From positions 186,001 to 250,000 of the forward strand of contig JADJMV010000008.1 in NCBI GenBank assembly GCA_016709445.1: 64,000 bases of DNA. The letters run 5' to 3'. The position numbers were made by a program, and so were the translations under genes. The stretch comes from Phycisphaerales bacterium. GTDB lineage: Bacteria; Planctomycetota; Phycisphaerae; Phycisphaerales; UBA1924. Within the stretch, counting starts at the first letter, position 1; every line of letters starts with the position of its first letter. The notes beneath the pieces were generated by a model. It was given only the letters and a program-made list of their open reading frames with translations. It had not been told where the DNA came from and made no database searches. Of the stretch, positions 54,901 to 62,663 are shown in pieces.

Positions 54901-55258
54901 CGGCTGGCTCCGATACAAGCGAGGACAACTCACCGACGAGACCACGCCCGATGGCGCCAAACGCGAGGGAGCGGTCACCATCCTGACCACCGCGACGACA
55001 CTCGCCGATGGATCAACCAACCCCACGATCTATGACCATCTCGGCGACGCCTTGTGGCGCGCCGGCGACACCGACCGGGCGCAGGCCATGTGGCTGCGGG
55101 CCCAGCAGTTGCTCGTCCAACGGCTCACCCAGATCCGCGGTGCAGGCAACGAAGCCCTCCGGCAGCAACTGACCGACAGCGCCGGGTCCACCGGCGCCAA
55201 GCTCGACGCGGTGCGGGCCGGCAAGGAACCCCCCATCGCGCCGCAGGGCGAGGACTGA
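51920..55258 (+). CDS. Large exported tetratricopeptide-repeat protein
   Basis: This 1112-residue protein has a short signal peptide (MPGLITCTAALVLALASP) and is otherwise almost entirely TPR-like helix pairs: ARDLTNAARLDPSAIAPWLR, QPGAAMLAYRKAADLGADDP, SLVLFAQALRLNPDHTWAAN (followed by DLGYFLLERGERLDEAARLL) and NPTIYDHLGDALWRAGDTDR. The last repeats resemble those of outer-membrane TPR proteins that bind partners during assembly of surface structures. No enzymatic domain is visible. Its ATG overlaps the stop of the preceding gene, so it is the last gene of the nusA operon, although its biology looks unrelated to translation. Proteins of this size and type may organise envelope complexes (inference). 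Confidence 0.85.
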   Translation: MPGLITCTAALVLALASPNQTDRPDPHQPETLPSQPTDWQGDAYRALQALDASDKPQSASTPAALPGLDLTQLAAIPADAPQRADADLPLQDALARCRIDRPAPSPAPKPSSGVVVRAQRLYASGLSRMLDNDFPGAARDLTNAARLDPSAIAPWLRLAEVQDAMGQPGAAMLAYRKAADLGADDPVALGELGLQAARSGQQADAADFLSRCLAASPETADPLLRNVVMGAIAAPLRQAGYIRASIEALRQAFDLPSRLVAPTSFGDEANDLVRRSSDLWRDMGDAACRLGEDGLAAECYSRAAQLPSLDPSAILARRAYVLMRSGRAAAAALLVLDDIAARNGRADARHIGLLAGLRADPTIAPLAIRALNELAASLPRPPAPTTASAIARAQAAAAPDEQARQILLAQLADRPRDREVLATLMGRLPSDAERVTTALQAVDQSPDAGAEIASVLAGWHADPASLLQSLPQSPAGRLLRDWIRIGWSRQAEVVATESPSLLAPGAEPVSEAEFGVVGVAAALAGRWDIADQILERLPQSGLARAEVLRAAQRYPEALRSLEPLLGPDASIAAMLRGSELALGAAQVDRSEELLRRVLAIDPYEESAYEGLLAVNQGRGDERGAGEVARQLRARVPSSHLLRWINAQELAQRGQLGDAEQTLHDLVEDAPENANAFGLLTQIWQQRARSGATDAIDAALSWIDHLQSARPASPDATAARARLLAMRGQADEAIKLLESEAARRPAPAISRALEEVLRASGQQDRADALALARLDAAGHGIDSSLERAELDGRQGRLRDAVADLHAAMPDRSILTAPQKAQLLAVLSAAATRASEANDAIDPLLALIDEVGAHEIELPWQILFSKWTLLSRRQATGDDQVALAAQAFVDAIPSLEVAKSLMRPAPNQRHTPTDTLEEAKAEIAYEVANSLYNDGRENASLVLFAQALRLNPDHTWAANDLGYFLLERGERLDEAARLLERAYAAAPGEANIADSLGWLRYKRGQLTDETTPDGAKREGAVTILTTATTLADGSTNPTIYDHLGDALWRAGDTDRAQAMWLRAQQLLVQRLTQIRGAGNEALRQQLTDSAGSTGAKLDAVRAGKEPPIAPQGED

Positions 55259-55318
55259 ACACACACCCGGGCCCGCAGGTCGCCCCCGGACACGCCGGCC
55301 CCAACAATGCTCGACAAC

Positions 55319-55336
55319 CCCGCCCCCAAAGGCGGG
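55319..55336 (+). terminator. Hairpin between the TPR gene and the yebC-like gene
   Basis: CCCGCC (55319-55324), loop CCCAAA and GGCGGG (55331-55336) form a 6-bp stem directly before the TAGGAGG ribosome binding site of the YebC-family gene. It may end the nusA operon, or it may tune access to that ribosome binding site; no T-run follows. Confidence 0.4.
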
Positions 55337-55349
55337 TAGGAGGAACGCC

Positions 55350-56111
55350 ATGGCCGGGCACAGCAAATGGGCCAACATCAAGCACCGGAAGGCCGCCGTT
55401 GACAAGAAACGCGGCAAGATCTGGTCCAAGTGCTCCCGCGCGATCATGGCCGCGGCCCGGGCCGGCGGGGGCGACCCCGCCACCAACCTCTCGCTCCGCT
55501 ACGCGATCGACGAGGCCCGCTACGCCAACATGCCCAAGGACACGATCCAGCGCGCCGTCGATAAGGGCAGCGGTGCCGGCGGCGGCGAGGCCTTCGAGAC
55601 AATCAGCTACGAGGGTTACGGACCAAACGGAGTGGCGGTCATCGTCGACGCCCTCACCGACAACCGCGCCCGCACCGCCCCCGATGTCCGAAGCGTCTTC
55701 GCCAAATACGGAGGCAACCTCGGAGCGACCGGATGCGTGGGCTACATGTTCGACACACGCGGACGCATCCTCGTCGCGGGCACGCTCCCGGAGGAGAGAG
55801 TCATGGAGGCCGCCCTCGAGGCCGGTGCCGACGATGTCGCCGCGCCCGAGCCCTCCGAAGACGACCCCGGCGTCTGGACGATCCTTACGACGCCGGCCGA
55901 CTTCGCGAATGTCAAGGACGCGATCGAGCAGGCCGGGCTGGAGATCGTCGACGCCGAGATCGCCAAGATCCCGGGCAACACCGTCCTCCTCGCCAGCGAC
56001 GACGCCCGAAAGCTCCTCAACATGATCGAAGCCCTCGAAGACAACGACGACGTCCAGAAGGTCTACACCAACGCCGACATCCCCGACGATGTCCTCGCCA
56101 GCATGGAGTAG
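55350..56111 (+). CDS. YebC/PmpR-family DNA-binding or translation-associated protein
   Basis: This 253-residue protein matches the YebC/PmpR (TACO1) family over its full normal length: AGHSKWANIKHRKAAVDKKR, KIWSKCSRAIMAAARAGGGD, RYANMPKDTIQRAVDKGSGA, FETISYEGYGPNGVAVIVD and the later GCVGYMFDTRGRI. Members are described either as transcriptional regulators or, like human TACO1, as factors that help ribosomes through difficult sequences; sequence alone cannot decide. GGAGG lies 8 bases before the ATG at 55350. Placement after the translation operon favours the ribosome role (inference). A bidirectional hairpin follows. Confidence 0.95.
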   Translation: MAGHSKWANIKHRKAAVDKKRGKIWSKCSRAIMAAARAGGGDPATNLSLRYAIDEARYANMPKDTIQRAVDKGSGAGGGEAFETISYEGYGPNGVAVIVDALTDNRARTAPDVRSVFAKYGGNLGATGCVGYMFDTRGRILVAGTLPEERVMEAALEAGADDVAAPEPSEDDPGVWTILTTPADFANVKDAIEQAGLEIVDAEIAKIPGNTVLLASDDARKLLNMIEALEDNDDVQKVYTNADIPDDVLASME

Positions 56112-56132
56112 CCCCGAAGCCCCCAACGCAAA

Positions 56133-56160
56133 ACGCCCCGCGCCCGAGGGCGCGAGGCGT
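56133..56160. terminator. Bidirectional hairpin terminator
   Basis: ACGCC-C-CGCGCCC pairs with GGGCGCG-A-GGCGT (56133-56160) around a 3-base loop with one mismatch. It lies between the convergent stops of the YebC-family gene and the PEP-CTERM protein gene. AAAA at 56130-56133 gives a short T-run on the minus strand. Confidence 0.75.
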
Positions 56161-56190
56161 CGTGGTATGTCCGGCTTCTGCCGCCCGAGA

Positions 56191-56874
56191 TCAGCGCCGG
56201 CGGCGGATGGCCACCATCCCGGCGAGCCCCATCAGCATCGCCGATCCGGGTGTCGGGACCACCTCGGCCTTCCAGCGCCCGTGGATCATGTCGATGGTGA
56301 ATCGCACCGTGGCATCGCTCGCGAGCGTCAGCGAGTCATTCCCCGCCGCGTTCCCGAAGTCGTCGCCGATCGAGAAGTCCCAGCTGCCCTGGCTGCGGAA
56401 CTTGTACTCGTAAGTCCCCGCGCTCAGCGAGAACTCCGCCTCGTGGACACCGCCGCCGAGATCCGCCAGTTCCCAGCCCGCGCCGCCGTTCCAGCCGTTC
56501 ATGTCGCCCACCAACTCCCAGTTGAAGGCGCCATTGTCGTCCCACCCCAGACGCCACTTGCCCTCCGGGTTCCAGCCGTCGCCGTGCGTGTCGGTGTCGT
56601 AGAGATAGACATGCATCTCGCCGGCGCCGTCGGCCACGTACTTGGCGTTGCTGCCGGGAGCATTCAGCGACCAGTCGTCAACCGTCGCCTTGAACTCATA
56701 CGCCTGCCCGGGATTCATCCCGGTCACGGTGTATTCCCACGTGTGCGTGTCGGTCTGGACCATCGGGTCGGAGTTGCTCCATCCGTTGAATTCACCGCGG
56801 ATGAAGTAGGGCTGCGCGAACGAGGCAGCGGCAGTGGCCGCGACCAGCGCGCCCACGACGAGCGGAAGTCTCAT
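56191..56874 (-). CDS. PEP-CTERM-like anchored protein with two starch-binding-type modules
   Basis: This 227-residue protein has a signal peptide (MRLPLVVGALVAATAAASF) and a C-terminal sorting signal of PEP-CTERM type: VVPTPGSAMLMGLAGMVAIR, i.e. P-T-P in place of P-E-P, a hydrophobic helix and a terminal Arg cluster. Exosortase would remove this tail and fix the protein at the surface. Between these lie two beta-sandwich units that resemble starch-binding E-set modules of pullulanases (X25/SusE-like): YFIRGEFNGWSNSDPMV and ELVGDMNGWNGGAGWEL, each with the G-x-x-N-G-W signature, the second closing in YEYKFRSQGSWDFSIGDDFG. Binding of alpha-glucan is inferred, consistent with the GH13 and GH31 enzymes elsewhere. 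GGAGAG lies 6 bases before the ATG at 56874. Confidence 0.85.
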   Translation of the reverse strand: MRLPLVVGALVAATAAASFAQPYFIRGEFNGWSNSDPMVQTDTHTWEYTVTGMNPGQAYEFKATVDDWSLNAPGSNAKYVADGAGEMHVYLYDTDTHGDGWNPEGKWRLGWDDNGAFNWELVGDMNGWNGGAGWELADLGGGVHEAEFSLSAGTYEYKFRSQGSWDFSIGDDFGNAAGNDSLTLASDATVRFTIDMIHGRWKAEVVPTPGSAMLMGLAGMVAIRRRR

Positions 56875-57008
56875 GATGCTCTCTCCTTGCGTGCTCTCTC
56901 TCGGGCGGCCGTCCCGCCAGACTCCTTCGAACGCGAGGATAGCGGATCGGCCCCTCCCCCGGCAACCCACCGGGGCCAGGAACCGAGATTCCCGAAGAAC
57001 CGCCCAGA

Positions 57009-59180
57009 TTATCGGGTGGCCGCGGCCTGGACCGTCGCGCCATCAGCCGGCGCTGCCGGAACGTCCGGATCGACGCCCAGATAGGTCAGCGACCGCTCCA
57101 GCACCCGCCTGGCGATCGGCGCCGCAACCCAGGACCCGTAGTGGTGGCGAGCAGCGATGGCCTCCGGTCCCGGATCGTTGATCACCACAACGACCAGCAG
57201 CCTGGGCTTCTCAAGCGGCGCCCCCGCGATGAAGCTGCTGTTGTACTGACCATCGAAATAGCCGGACGAACCCGGTGGACGCCGTTTGCCCTCGGGCGGA
57301 GCCCCCAGAGGGATCTCGGCCGTGCCCGACTTCCCGAACATCTGATACCGCCACCCCGATTCGGGAGGGTTCAGAGCCAGCATGTTCCGCTCGGCCGCCT
57401 CCGCCACATGTCGGATCGTGTGACGTGTCAGGGTCGCGATATCCGGCGGGAGCACACGGATCAGCCCATCCCGCTCCGACGCATCCGGCCCAGTCGCCAT
57501 GAGATGGAGCGTCGGGATCGTCCCCGCCAGGTCCCCCGACCTTGCGAACGCGCAGTACGCCCGGGCCATCTGCACCACCGTCACCGAGACCTCGTTGCCG
57601 TGCGCAACCGATTCCTGGGTCCAGTGCGACCACTTCTCCGGCGGGGTGATCATCCCCGCCGACTCGCCCGGCAGACCGATCCCGGTCCGCGAGCCGATCC
57701 CGAACCCCAGAACCCCCGTCCGCAGCTCGTCGAAGCTCAGCCGCGAGGCGCCCTTGATCATCCCGATGTTGGAGGAATTGATCAGCACCTCTGACCACGT
57801 CATCTGGGGACGCTTGGTCACGTCCTTGATCGTCCGGGCGCTCCGACCGTGCCGGATGATCCAGGTCCCGCCCTCAGTGTCGAACACCTCGTCGATCTTC
57901 GCCAGGCCCGATTCGGTCACGAGCGACCAGACCAGCGGCTTAAAGATGGATCCCGGCTCGTAGATGTCCTCCACGCACCGGTTCCTTCCCAGCGCCGGAT
58001 GGATCTCCCGGCTGGGATCCGGCAAGAGCGTGCGATACCGATGCCGCGCGAAGGGGTCGTACGCCGGGGGCTTCGGCGCGCCCGGCTCTGGCTTGGCGTC
58101 GATCCACGGGAACTCGGGAAGCGCCCCAAGATCGCGGAGGATATCGACCATCGCCAGAATCTCGCCCGACTCCGGATCCACCAACAGCAGCAGCCCGCCC
58201 GCGGCGTCCGCATGCTCCAGCCCCCGCTGCAGTTCCTCCTGGGCGATGCTCTGCAATTCGAGATCAATCGACAGACGCTGCGAGGCGCCGTGAGAGGCCG
58301 GTGTCCACTGGCCATGCTCGATCCACAACGGATTCCCGGTCGCGTCCCGCACATACCGGGCCTGGCCGTTCGTCCCATGCAGCTTGGCTTCCAGCGTCTT
58401 CTCGACCCCCATCAGCCCGGTGTTCTCAAAGCCCACCTTGCCGACGATCGAGGCCACGGGATCGCCACCCGGATACTCGCGCACCAGCCGCCGCTCGAGA
58501 TGCACGCCCCGCATGGTCAGGTTCCGCGCTTCCGTCGCGCGATCGTCATCCAGCACGCCCCCCACCGCGACATACCGGATCAGCGAGGCGCTCGGCGAAG
58601 CCGGCTCTCCCTCGCCGCCGAGCCCATCATCCGGCCCAGCCGCGCCGCTCGGAGCCGCCGGCTCCTCAACCGCGGGACCTCCTGACATGGGTGCAGCATC
58701 CCCCTCACGGGGTTCCGCTTCTCCCCCCGAGCCGTGCCCGACGAGCACGCTCCGAAGCAGCGGCAGCACGCCCCGCGGCTGGTGGACCTTCTTCGGGATC
58801 AACGCCCGACGCTCGTCATTGAGGGAAACGGCCCGCACGATCCGCTCCCCGACCGTCTCCGCCGGCTCACCCGTGATCGACGCAAGCCGAACAATCGTGG
58901 CGTCCAGCTTCTCGCGGTCCAACTCCTCGGGGTCCACGAAGAGCCGATACCCGATGCGGCTCGTCGAGAGCAACCGCCCCCGGCGGTCCAGCAACTCGCC
59001 GCGGTAGCCCTGCACCTCGCGGACCGCAACCCGGTCCTTGGCGTAGGCCGCAAGCCTGGGCTCCGGATCGACCTGGAGCTTCACAATCCGGGCGAGCACC
59101 GCGAGAAACATGGTGCAGAGCACGACCGCCACGATCGTGGCCAGACGATCCACCCTCGCGTCCGTGCCGGCCGCCCTCAC
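57009..59180 (-). CDS. ftsI: Peptidoglycan D,D-transpeptidase FtsI/PBP-type
   Basis: This 723-residue penicillin-binding protein cross-links septal peptidoglycan. A single N-terminal membrane helix (LATIVAVVLCTMFLAVLARI) is followed by the pedestal domain (QGYRGELLDRRGRLLSTSRI) and the transpeptidase domain with SIFK (nucleophile Ser411), the SSN triad in INSSNIGM and KSGTAE at 617. An unusual Gly/Pro/Glu-rich insertion occupies residues 148-198 inside the pedestal. It starts with GTG, overlapping the stop of the FtsL-like gene as GTGA, so it is coupled to it. FtsI ends the minus-strand cluster rsmH-LysM-ftsL-like-ftsI. A functional transpeptidase supports a peptidoglycan wall in this organism. 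Confidence 0.95.
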   Translation of the reverse strand: MRAAGTDARVDRLATIVAVVLCTMFLAVLARIVKLQVDPEPRLAAYAKDRVAVREVQGYRGELLDRRGRLLSTSRIGYRLFVDPEELDREKLDATIVRLASITGEPAETVGERIVRAVSLNDERRALIPKKVHQPRGVLPLLRSVLVGHGSGGEAEPREGDAAPMSGGPAVEEPAAPSGAAGPDDGLGGEGEPASPSASLIRYVAVGGVLDDDRATEARNLTMRGVHLERRLVREYPGGDPVASIVGKVGFENTGLMGVEKTLEAKLHGTNGQARYVRDATGNPLWIEHGQWTPASHGASQRLSIDLELQSIAQEELQRGLEHADAAGGLLLLVDPESGEILAMVDILRDLGALPEFPWIDAKPEPGAPKPPAYDPFARHRYRTLLPDPSREIHPALGRNRCVEDIYEPGSIFKPLVWSLVTESGLAKIDEVFDTEGGTWIIRHGRSARTIKDVTKRPQMTWSEVLINSSNIGMIKGASRLSFDELRTGVLGFGIGSRTGIGLPGESAGMITPPEKWSHWTQESVAHGNEVSVTVVQMARAYCAFARSGDLAGTIPTLHLMATGPDASERDGLIRVLPPDIATLTRHTIRHVAEAAERNMLALNPPESGWRYQMFGKSGTAEIPLGAPPEGKRRPPGSSGYFDGQYNSSFIAGAPLEKPRLLVVVVINDPGPEAIAARHHYGSWVAAPIARRVLERSLTYLGVDPDVPAAPADGATVQAAATR

Positions 59181-59479
59181 CGCGGGTCCCCCTGCACCAA
59201 CTCGAGCGGCTGCCCATCGGGGGCCTGTGCCGCCCGCGCGATGGGGACCAACGCCCCCAACTCGCCATCGAGTTCCTGACGCATCTGGTCGATCTCCTCG
59301 GGCGTCACCCGAGAAGCCACCTCCGTCCGCACGATGCTCACACGCTCATCGATCGCGCGGATCCTGAGCCTCGCCTCGGCAAGCTCGTTGGCCGCGCGGA
59401 GCCGGGCCTGCCGCAGCGCGAGCAGGCTGCACGCACAAACGCCCAGCGCGATGATCACCACGACGGCCTTTGCGAACAT
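59177..59479 (-). CDS. FtsL-like small divisome protein
   Basis: This 100-residue protein has one membrane helix (AVVVIIALGVCACSLLAL) directly followed by a charged, heptad-like helix (QARLRAANELAEARLRIRAI), the architecture of FtsL: short cytosolic end, one helix and a periplasmic coiled coil. FtsL sequences diverge so much that identity rests mostly on position, right before ftsI and after rsmH, as in most bacteria. GAGGAG lies before the ATG at 59479. The stop overlaps the GTG of ftsI. FtsL normally joins FtsB/DivIC and activates FtsW-FtsI. Confidence 0.72.
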   Translation of the reverse strand: MFAKAVVVIIALGVCACSLLALRQARLRAANELAEARLRIRAIDERVSIVRTEVASRVTPEEIDQMRQELDGELGALVPIARAAQAPDGQPLELVQGDPR

Positions 59480-59495
59480 GCCCCGCTCCTCGCCA

Positions 59496-60455
59496 TCACC
59501 TCGCCGGAATGCTGAGCACCATCCCCGCGCGGATATCGTCGGGGTCGCTGATCCGGCCCTTGTTGGCCGCCAAGATCAGATCCGTGCGCTTCGACGAGCC
59601 CAGAAACCGCTGCGCGATCTTGCCCAGCGTGTCATGCTTCTGGACCGTGTACTGGACCGGCTTCCCGGCGTCTGCCACCCGGGACTCCTGCGAAGCGGGC
59701 TGCTTCTCCGGCTTCGCCGAGGGGCTGGACTCACGCCCCGACTTGCCCTCGGGCGAGTCGCCCACCCGGCCAGCCGCCTTGCGGGAGCCCGCATCGGGGA
59801 TCGTGAGCGTCATTCCGGGCTCGATCCTCCCGTCGGCCTTGACCAACCCGGAATTTGCCTCGGCGATCTTCCGCCACTTGCTCCCATCGCCGTAGTACTG
59901 CTTGGCGATGCCGAACAAGGACTCGTTCTTCTGCACCGTGTGCCGCACAACCGGCGCCGAGTGCGGCGGCTCCGTCCCGGCGGGAGCCCCCGGAGCGCCC
60001 TTGGCCCCGTTCTCTTCAATCCTCGCCGCCTCGCGCAGCCCCTTCCCCCCACCCAGGGATTCCGTGAGACGCGAGAAGTTGTCGTACCACGGCTTCGTGG
60101 GCTCGGGAGCCCCGGCGGCCGGACCGGCCTGCTGCAGCGCATCGGCGAGTGCGGAGTTCGTCCCGCCCTGATGGATGTTCAGCACGTCGATCGACGGCTG
60201 CGACTGCGGCGCCACCACGGGCGGAGGCGGGTCCTCCGCGACCGGTTCATGCACCATCGCGTACTGCTCCGGGGCCACGGGGTCGGGGGCTGCCAGCATG
60301 GCCACAGGCTGACCCTGCAGCACCTCACCCACGCCCTCGGTCGCGTCGGCAAGCTCGACCCGCCGCGCCTGGGACCAGTGATCGCTCACCAAGACCCCGA
60401 CGACCAGGATCACGGCAAACCCGATGATCAACGCAATCTTCTGCTCACGGTTCAC
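59496..60455 (-). CDS. Membrane-anchored LysM-domain protein within the division cluster
   Basis: This 319-residue protein probably starts at GTG 60455 (NREQKIALIIGFAVILVVGV), with one membrane helix at the N-terminus and the rest outside. A Pro/Ala-rich stretch leads to two LysM domains: RHTVQKNESLFGIAKQYYGD near residue 175 and QYTVQKHDTLGKIAQRFLG near residue 270, separated by a Lys/Ser/Glu-rich linker. LysM binds N-acetylglucosamine chains of peptidoglycan. It lies between rsmH and the FtsL-like gene, 16 bases from the latter, a place where no LysM gene is usual; a role at the septum is inferred. The start is uncertain because the Shine-Dalgarno (AGGG) is 9 bases away. Confidence 0.85.
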   Translation of the reverse strand: MNREQKIALIIGFAVILVVGVLVSDHWSQARRVELADATEGVGEVLQGQPVAMLAAPDPVAPEQYAMVHEPVAEDPPPPVVAPQSQPSIDVLNIHQGGTNSALADALQQAGPAAGAPEPTKPWYDNFSRLTESLGGGKGLREAARIEENGAKGAPGAPAGTEPPHSAPVVRHTVQKNESLFGIAKQYYGDGSKWRKIAEANSGLVKADGRIEPGMTLTIPDAGSRKAAGRVGDSPEGKSGRESSPSAKPEKQPASQESRVADAGKPVQYTVQKHDTLGKIAQRFLGSSKRTDLILAANKGRISDPDDIRAGMVLSIPAR

Positions 60456-60530
60456 GACAGCATCCCTGCTCTTCGCGAAAGAAGTCCACCCAACCGGCCC
60501 GCCTTGGCCGCGTGGGCTCACTATACCACG

Positions 60531-61478
60531 TCACACGCCGATACGCCCCAATGTCCCCTCCGCCGCACGCAGTTCGAGACGGATCACGCGAAGCTTCGCG
60601 GACCGAGACCGCGGATTCGCCGCCGTCTCCGCCCCCGTCGGCGTCGTCGGCTGCGCCCCGACCGCAGACGCCAGCCCCGCACCGATCAGCCCGGCGAACG
60701 ACCGCTTCACCAGCCTGTCTTCCAAAGAATGAAAGCTCACGATCCCGACCCTCGCGCCCTCGGCCAACCACATCCGCCGCTTCGCCCCCCGCTCGATCCC
60801 GGCAAGGAGACCCTCAAGCGACCCAAGCTCGTCATTGACCGCGATGCGAAGAGCCTGAAACGTCCTCGTCGCCGGGTCGATGCTCCCGCCCGGCTTCACC
60901 ACGCTCCGCACGATCTCCGCGAGCTGAGCCGTCGTTGCTATCGACCCCTCCCGCCGTGCGGCCACAAGTTTTCGGGCGATCGCCCGCGCCGCCCGCTCCT
61001 CGCCATATTCCCGGAGCAGCCGAACCAACTCCCCCTCGGGCAGCGTGGCCACCAGTTCCGCCGCCGTCGTCGGCCCCGCCGGGTCCAGCCGCATGTCCAG
61101 CGGACCGTCCCGCGAGAACGCAAACCCCCGCGCCGGATCGTCCATCTGCGTCGAGGCGAAGCCGAGATCAGCCAGCACCGCGTCAGCCAGAATGCCCTCA
61201 CGCTCCAGCACCCGAGGCAACGAGGCAAAGTTCCCCCGGATCTCCACCACCTCCACCCCCGGCGCCGCCCCCCGAACCCGCTCCCCCGCCGCCGCGAGAT
61301 TTCCCGGGTCCAGATCGCAAAGCACCACCCGCCCCCCTGGGGCGACCGCGCCGGCCGCTCGCGCGGCGTGGCCCCCCAGCCCGGCGGTGCAATCGACATA
61401 CGTCGCCCCGGGGCCAAGGCCAAGCCCCGCCGCCACTTCCTCCGCCAAGACCGGGATGTGCCCGAATCCACCCACCAT
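60531..61478 (-). CDS. rsmH: 16S rRNA (cytosine(1402)-N(4))-methyltransferase RsmH
   Basis: RsmH (MraW) methylates N4 of C1402 in 16S rRNA using S-adenosylmethionine. The 315-residue protein begins with HIPVLAEEVAAGL and has the cofactor loop YVDCTAGLGGHA (family form D-x-T-x-G-x-G-G-H), then ADLGFASTQMDDPARGFAF with SRDGPLDMRLD, FQALRIAVNDELGSLE and VSFHSLEDRLVKRSF, all typical. Length is normal. As usual for rsmH it opens a cell-division cluster, here followed by a LysM gene, an FtsL-like gene and ftsI. The mraZ gene that often precedes it is absent from the sequence upstream. Confidence 0.97.
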   Translation of the reverse strand: MVGGFGHIPVLAEEVAAGLGLGPGATYVDCTAGLGGHAARAAGAVAPGGRVVLCDLDPGNLAAAGERVRGAAPGVEVVEIRGNFASLPRVLEREGILADAVLADLGFASTQMDDPARGFAFSRDGPLDMRLDPAGPTTAAELVATLPEGELVRLLREYGEERAARAIARKLVAARREGSIATTAQLAEIVRSVVKPGGSIDPATRTFQALRIAVNDELGSLEGLLAGIERGAKRRMWLAEGARVGIVSFHSLEDRLVKRSFAGLIGAGLASAVGAQPTTPTGAETAANPRSRSAKLRVIRLELRAAEGTLGRIGV

Positions 61479-61588
61479 GCTTCCCAGCCTAGCCGGAGTC
61501 CGCCCGCCAGACCCCTCCCGGCGCCCTCTCCGGCACGGTCCCGGGCCGTCATGCCGCCGACCGAGAGGACCTCCTCAGCCTCGAACAA

Positions 61589-62614
61589 TCACCCGACCCG
61601 TCGACCAAGACGGCCGGAGCCACACGAATCGCCAGGAACCACGTCGTGGCCCGGTGCCGCGCAGATGGCGTCCCCTTCACGCCCCTGGTCAACGGCCGAG
61701 CAGGTCTTCGAGCGCCGCACGCAGCCCGGGAAAGTCGAACGTGAAGCCCTCGCTCTCAACCGTCTCGGCACGCAGTACCGCCCGTACAGCGCGAGCTCGG
61801 GATCCGTCCGCATGACAATCGGCGCACCCAGCCTCACCATCAGCCCCGGCGCCGGCAGCCCGATCGGCCGCCCCACCGCCCTCCGCAACTCCGCCATGAA
61901 AGCCGCATTGCTCACCGGCGTCGGCGCGGTTGCAAGATACGCCCCCTGCATCGAGCCCTCGGTGATCGCCCGCTCCATGATGCGGTTCATATCCCGCTCG
62001 TGGATCCAGCTCATCCCCTGCCGACCATGCCCAAGCCGCCCCCCCAATCCCCATCTGGCCAACCGCACCAGCCGCGGCAGAGCTGCGCCGCTCCGACCGA
62101 GCACGAACGTCGTCCGGAGCACGACGCCCCGCTGGGAGCCGAGCACCGACGCGTGAAACGCCTCCTCCCATGCGCGACCCACCGTCGGGGCGAGCCCATA
62201 TCCGAACGCCGAACCCTCATCGATCACCGCCTCCGGAGGATCACCGTAGATGTGCGCCGTCGACATCTGCACCCACACCGGCGGCGGCGACGTGCACCGC
62301 GCGACCGCCAGCCCCAGCGTCCGTGTTGACTCCACCCGAGAGCGCAGAATCTCGTCGCAGTGATCCGGCGTCTTCACGCAATCGACCGTGCGCCCGGCGA
62401 GATTCACCAGCGCCGCGGCCCCCTCCAGCCGCTCGACCCACGGCCCGAGCTCGCCCGGCTTCCACGCCAAGTGCTCCACACCCGCGGCGCCCGACGAGGG
62501 CCGACGCGACAGCACCGTCACGCGCCATCCCCTCGCCGTCATCCAGCCCGAGAGCGAGCTTCCGAGAAACCCGCTCCCGCCGGCGATCACCATGCTTGGG
62601 GGTCCCGCGGACAT
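61589..62614 (-). CDS. TIGR01777-like epimerase (SDR fold), frameshifted near the 3' end
   Basis: The N-terminal Rossmann fold (MVIAGGSGFLGSSLSGWMTA), VNLAGRTVDC and STAHIYGD identify a member of the TIGR01777 sugar-nucleotide-epimerase-like family (YfcH type). At YGRY, near 61785, the frame becomes foreign (CVPRRLRARASRSTFPG) and ends only at 61589, whereas the next frame gives the expected family ending, ESEGFTFDFPGLRAALEDLL, and stops at 61689. The true protein would be about 308 residues, normal for the family. The chosen start, ATG 62614 (MSAGPPS), has only GGGG close by; ATG 62593 is an alternative. The role is unclear; some relatives affect division. It is divergent from the gene at 62664, 49 bases away. 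Confidence 0.8.
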   Translation of the reverse strand: MSAGPPSMVIAGGSGFLGSSLSGWMTARGWRVTVLSRRPSSGAAGVEHLAWKPGELGPWVERLEGAAALVNLAGRTVDCVKTPDHCDEILRSRVESTRTLGLAVARCTSPPPVWVQMSTAHIYGDPPEAVIDEGSAFGYGLAPTVGRAWEEAFHASVLGSQRGVVLRTTFVLGRSGAALPRLVRLARWGLGGRLGHGRQGMSWIHERDMNRIMERAITEGSMQGAYLATAPTPVSNAAFMAELRRAVGRPIGLPAPGLMVRLGAPIVMRTDPELALYGRYCVPRRLRARASRSTFPGCVRRSKTCSAVDQGREGDAICAAPGHDVVPGDSCGSGRLGRRVG

Positions 62615-62663
62615 CACCCCAATGGTACAATCGCCACAGGAGCGAGGAAACCGGAGAATGCGC

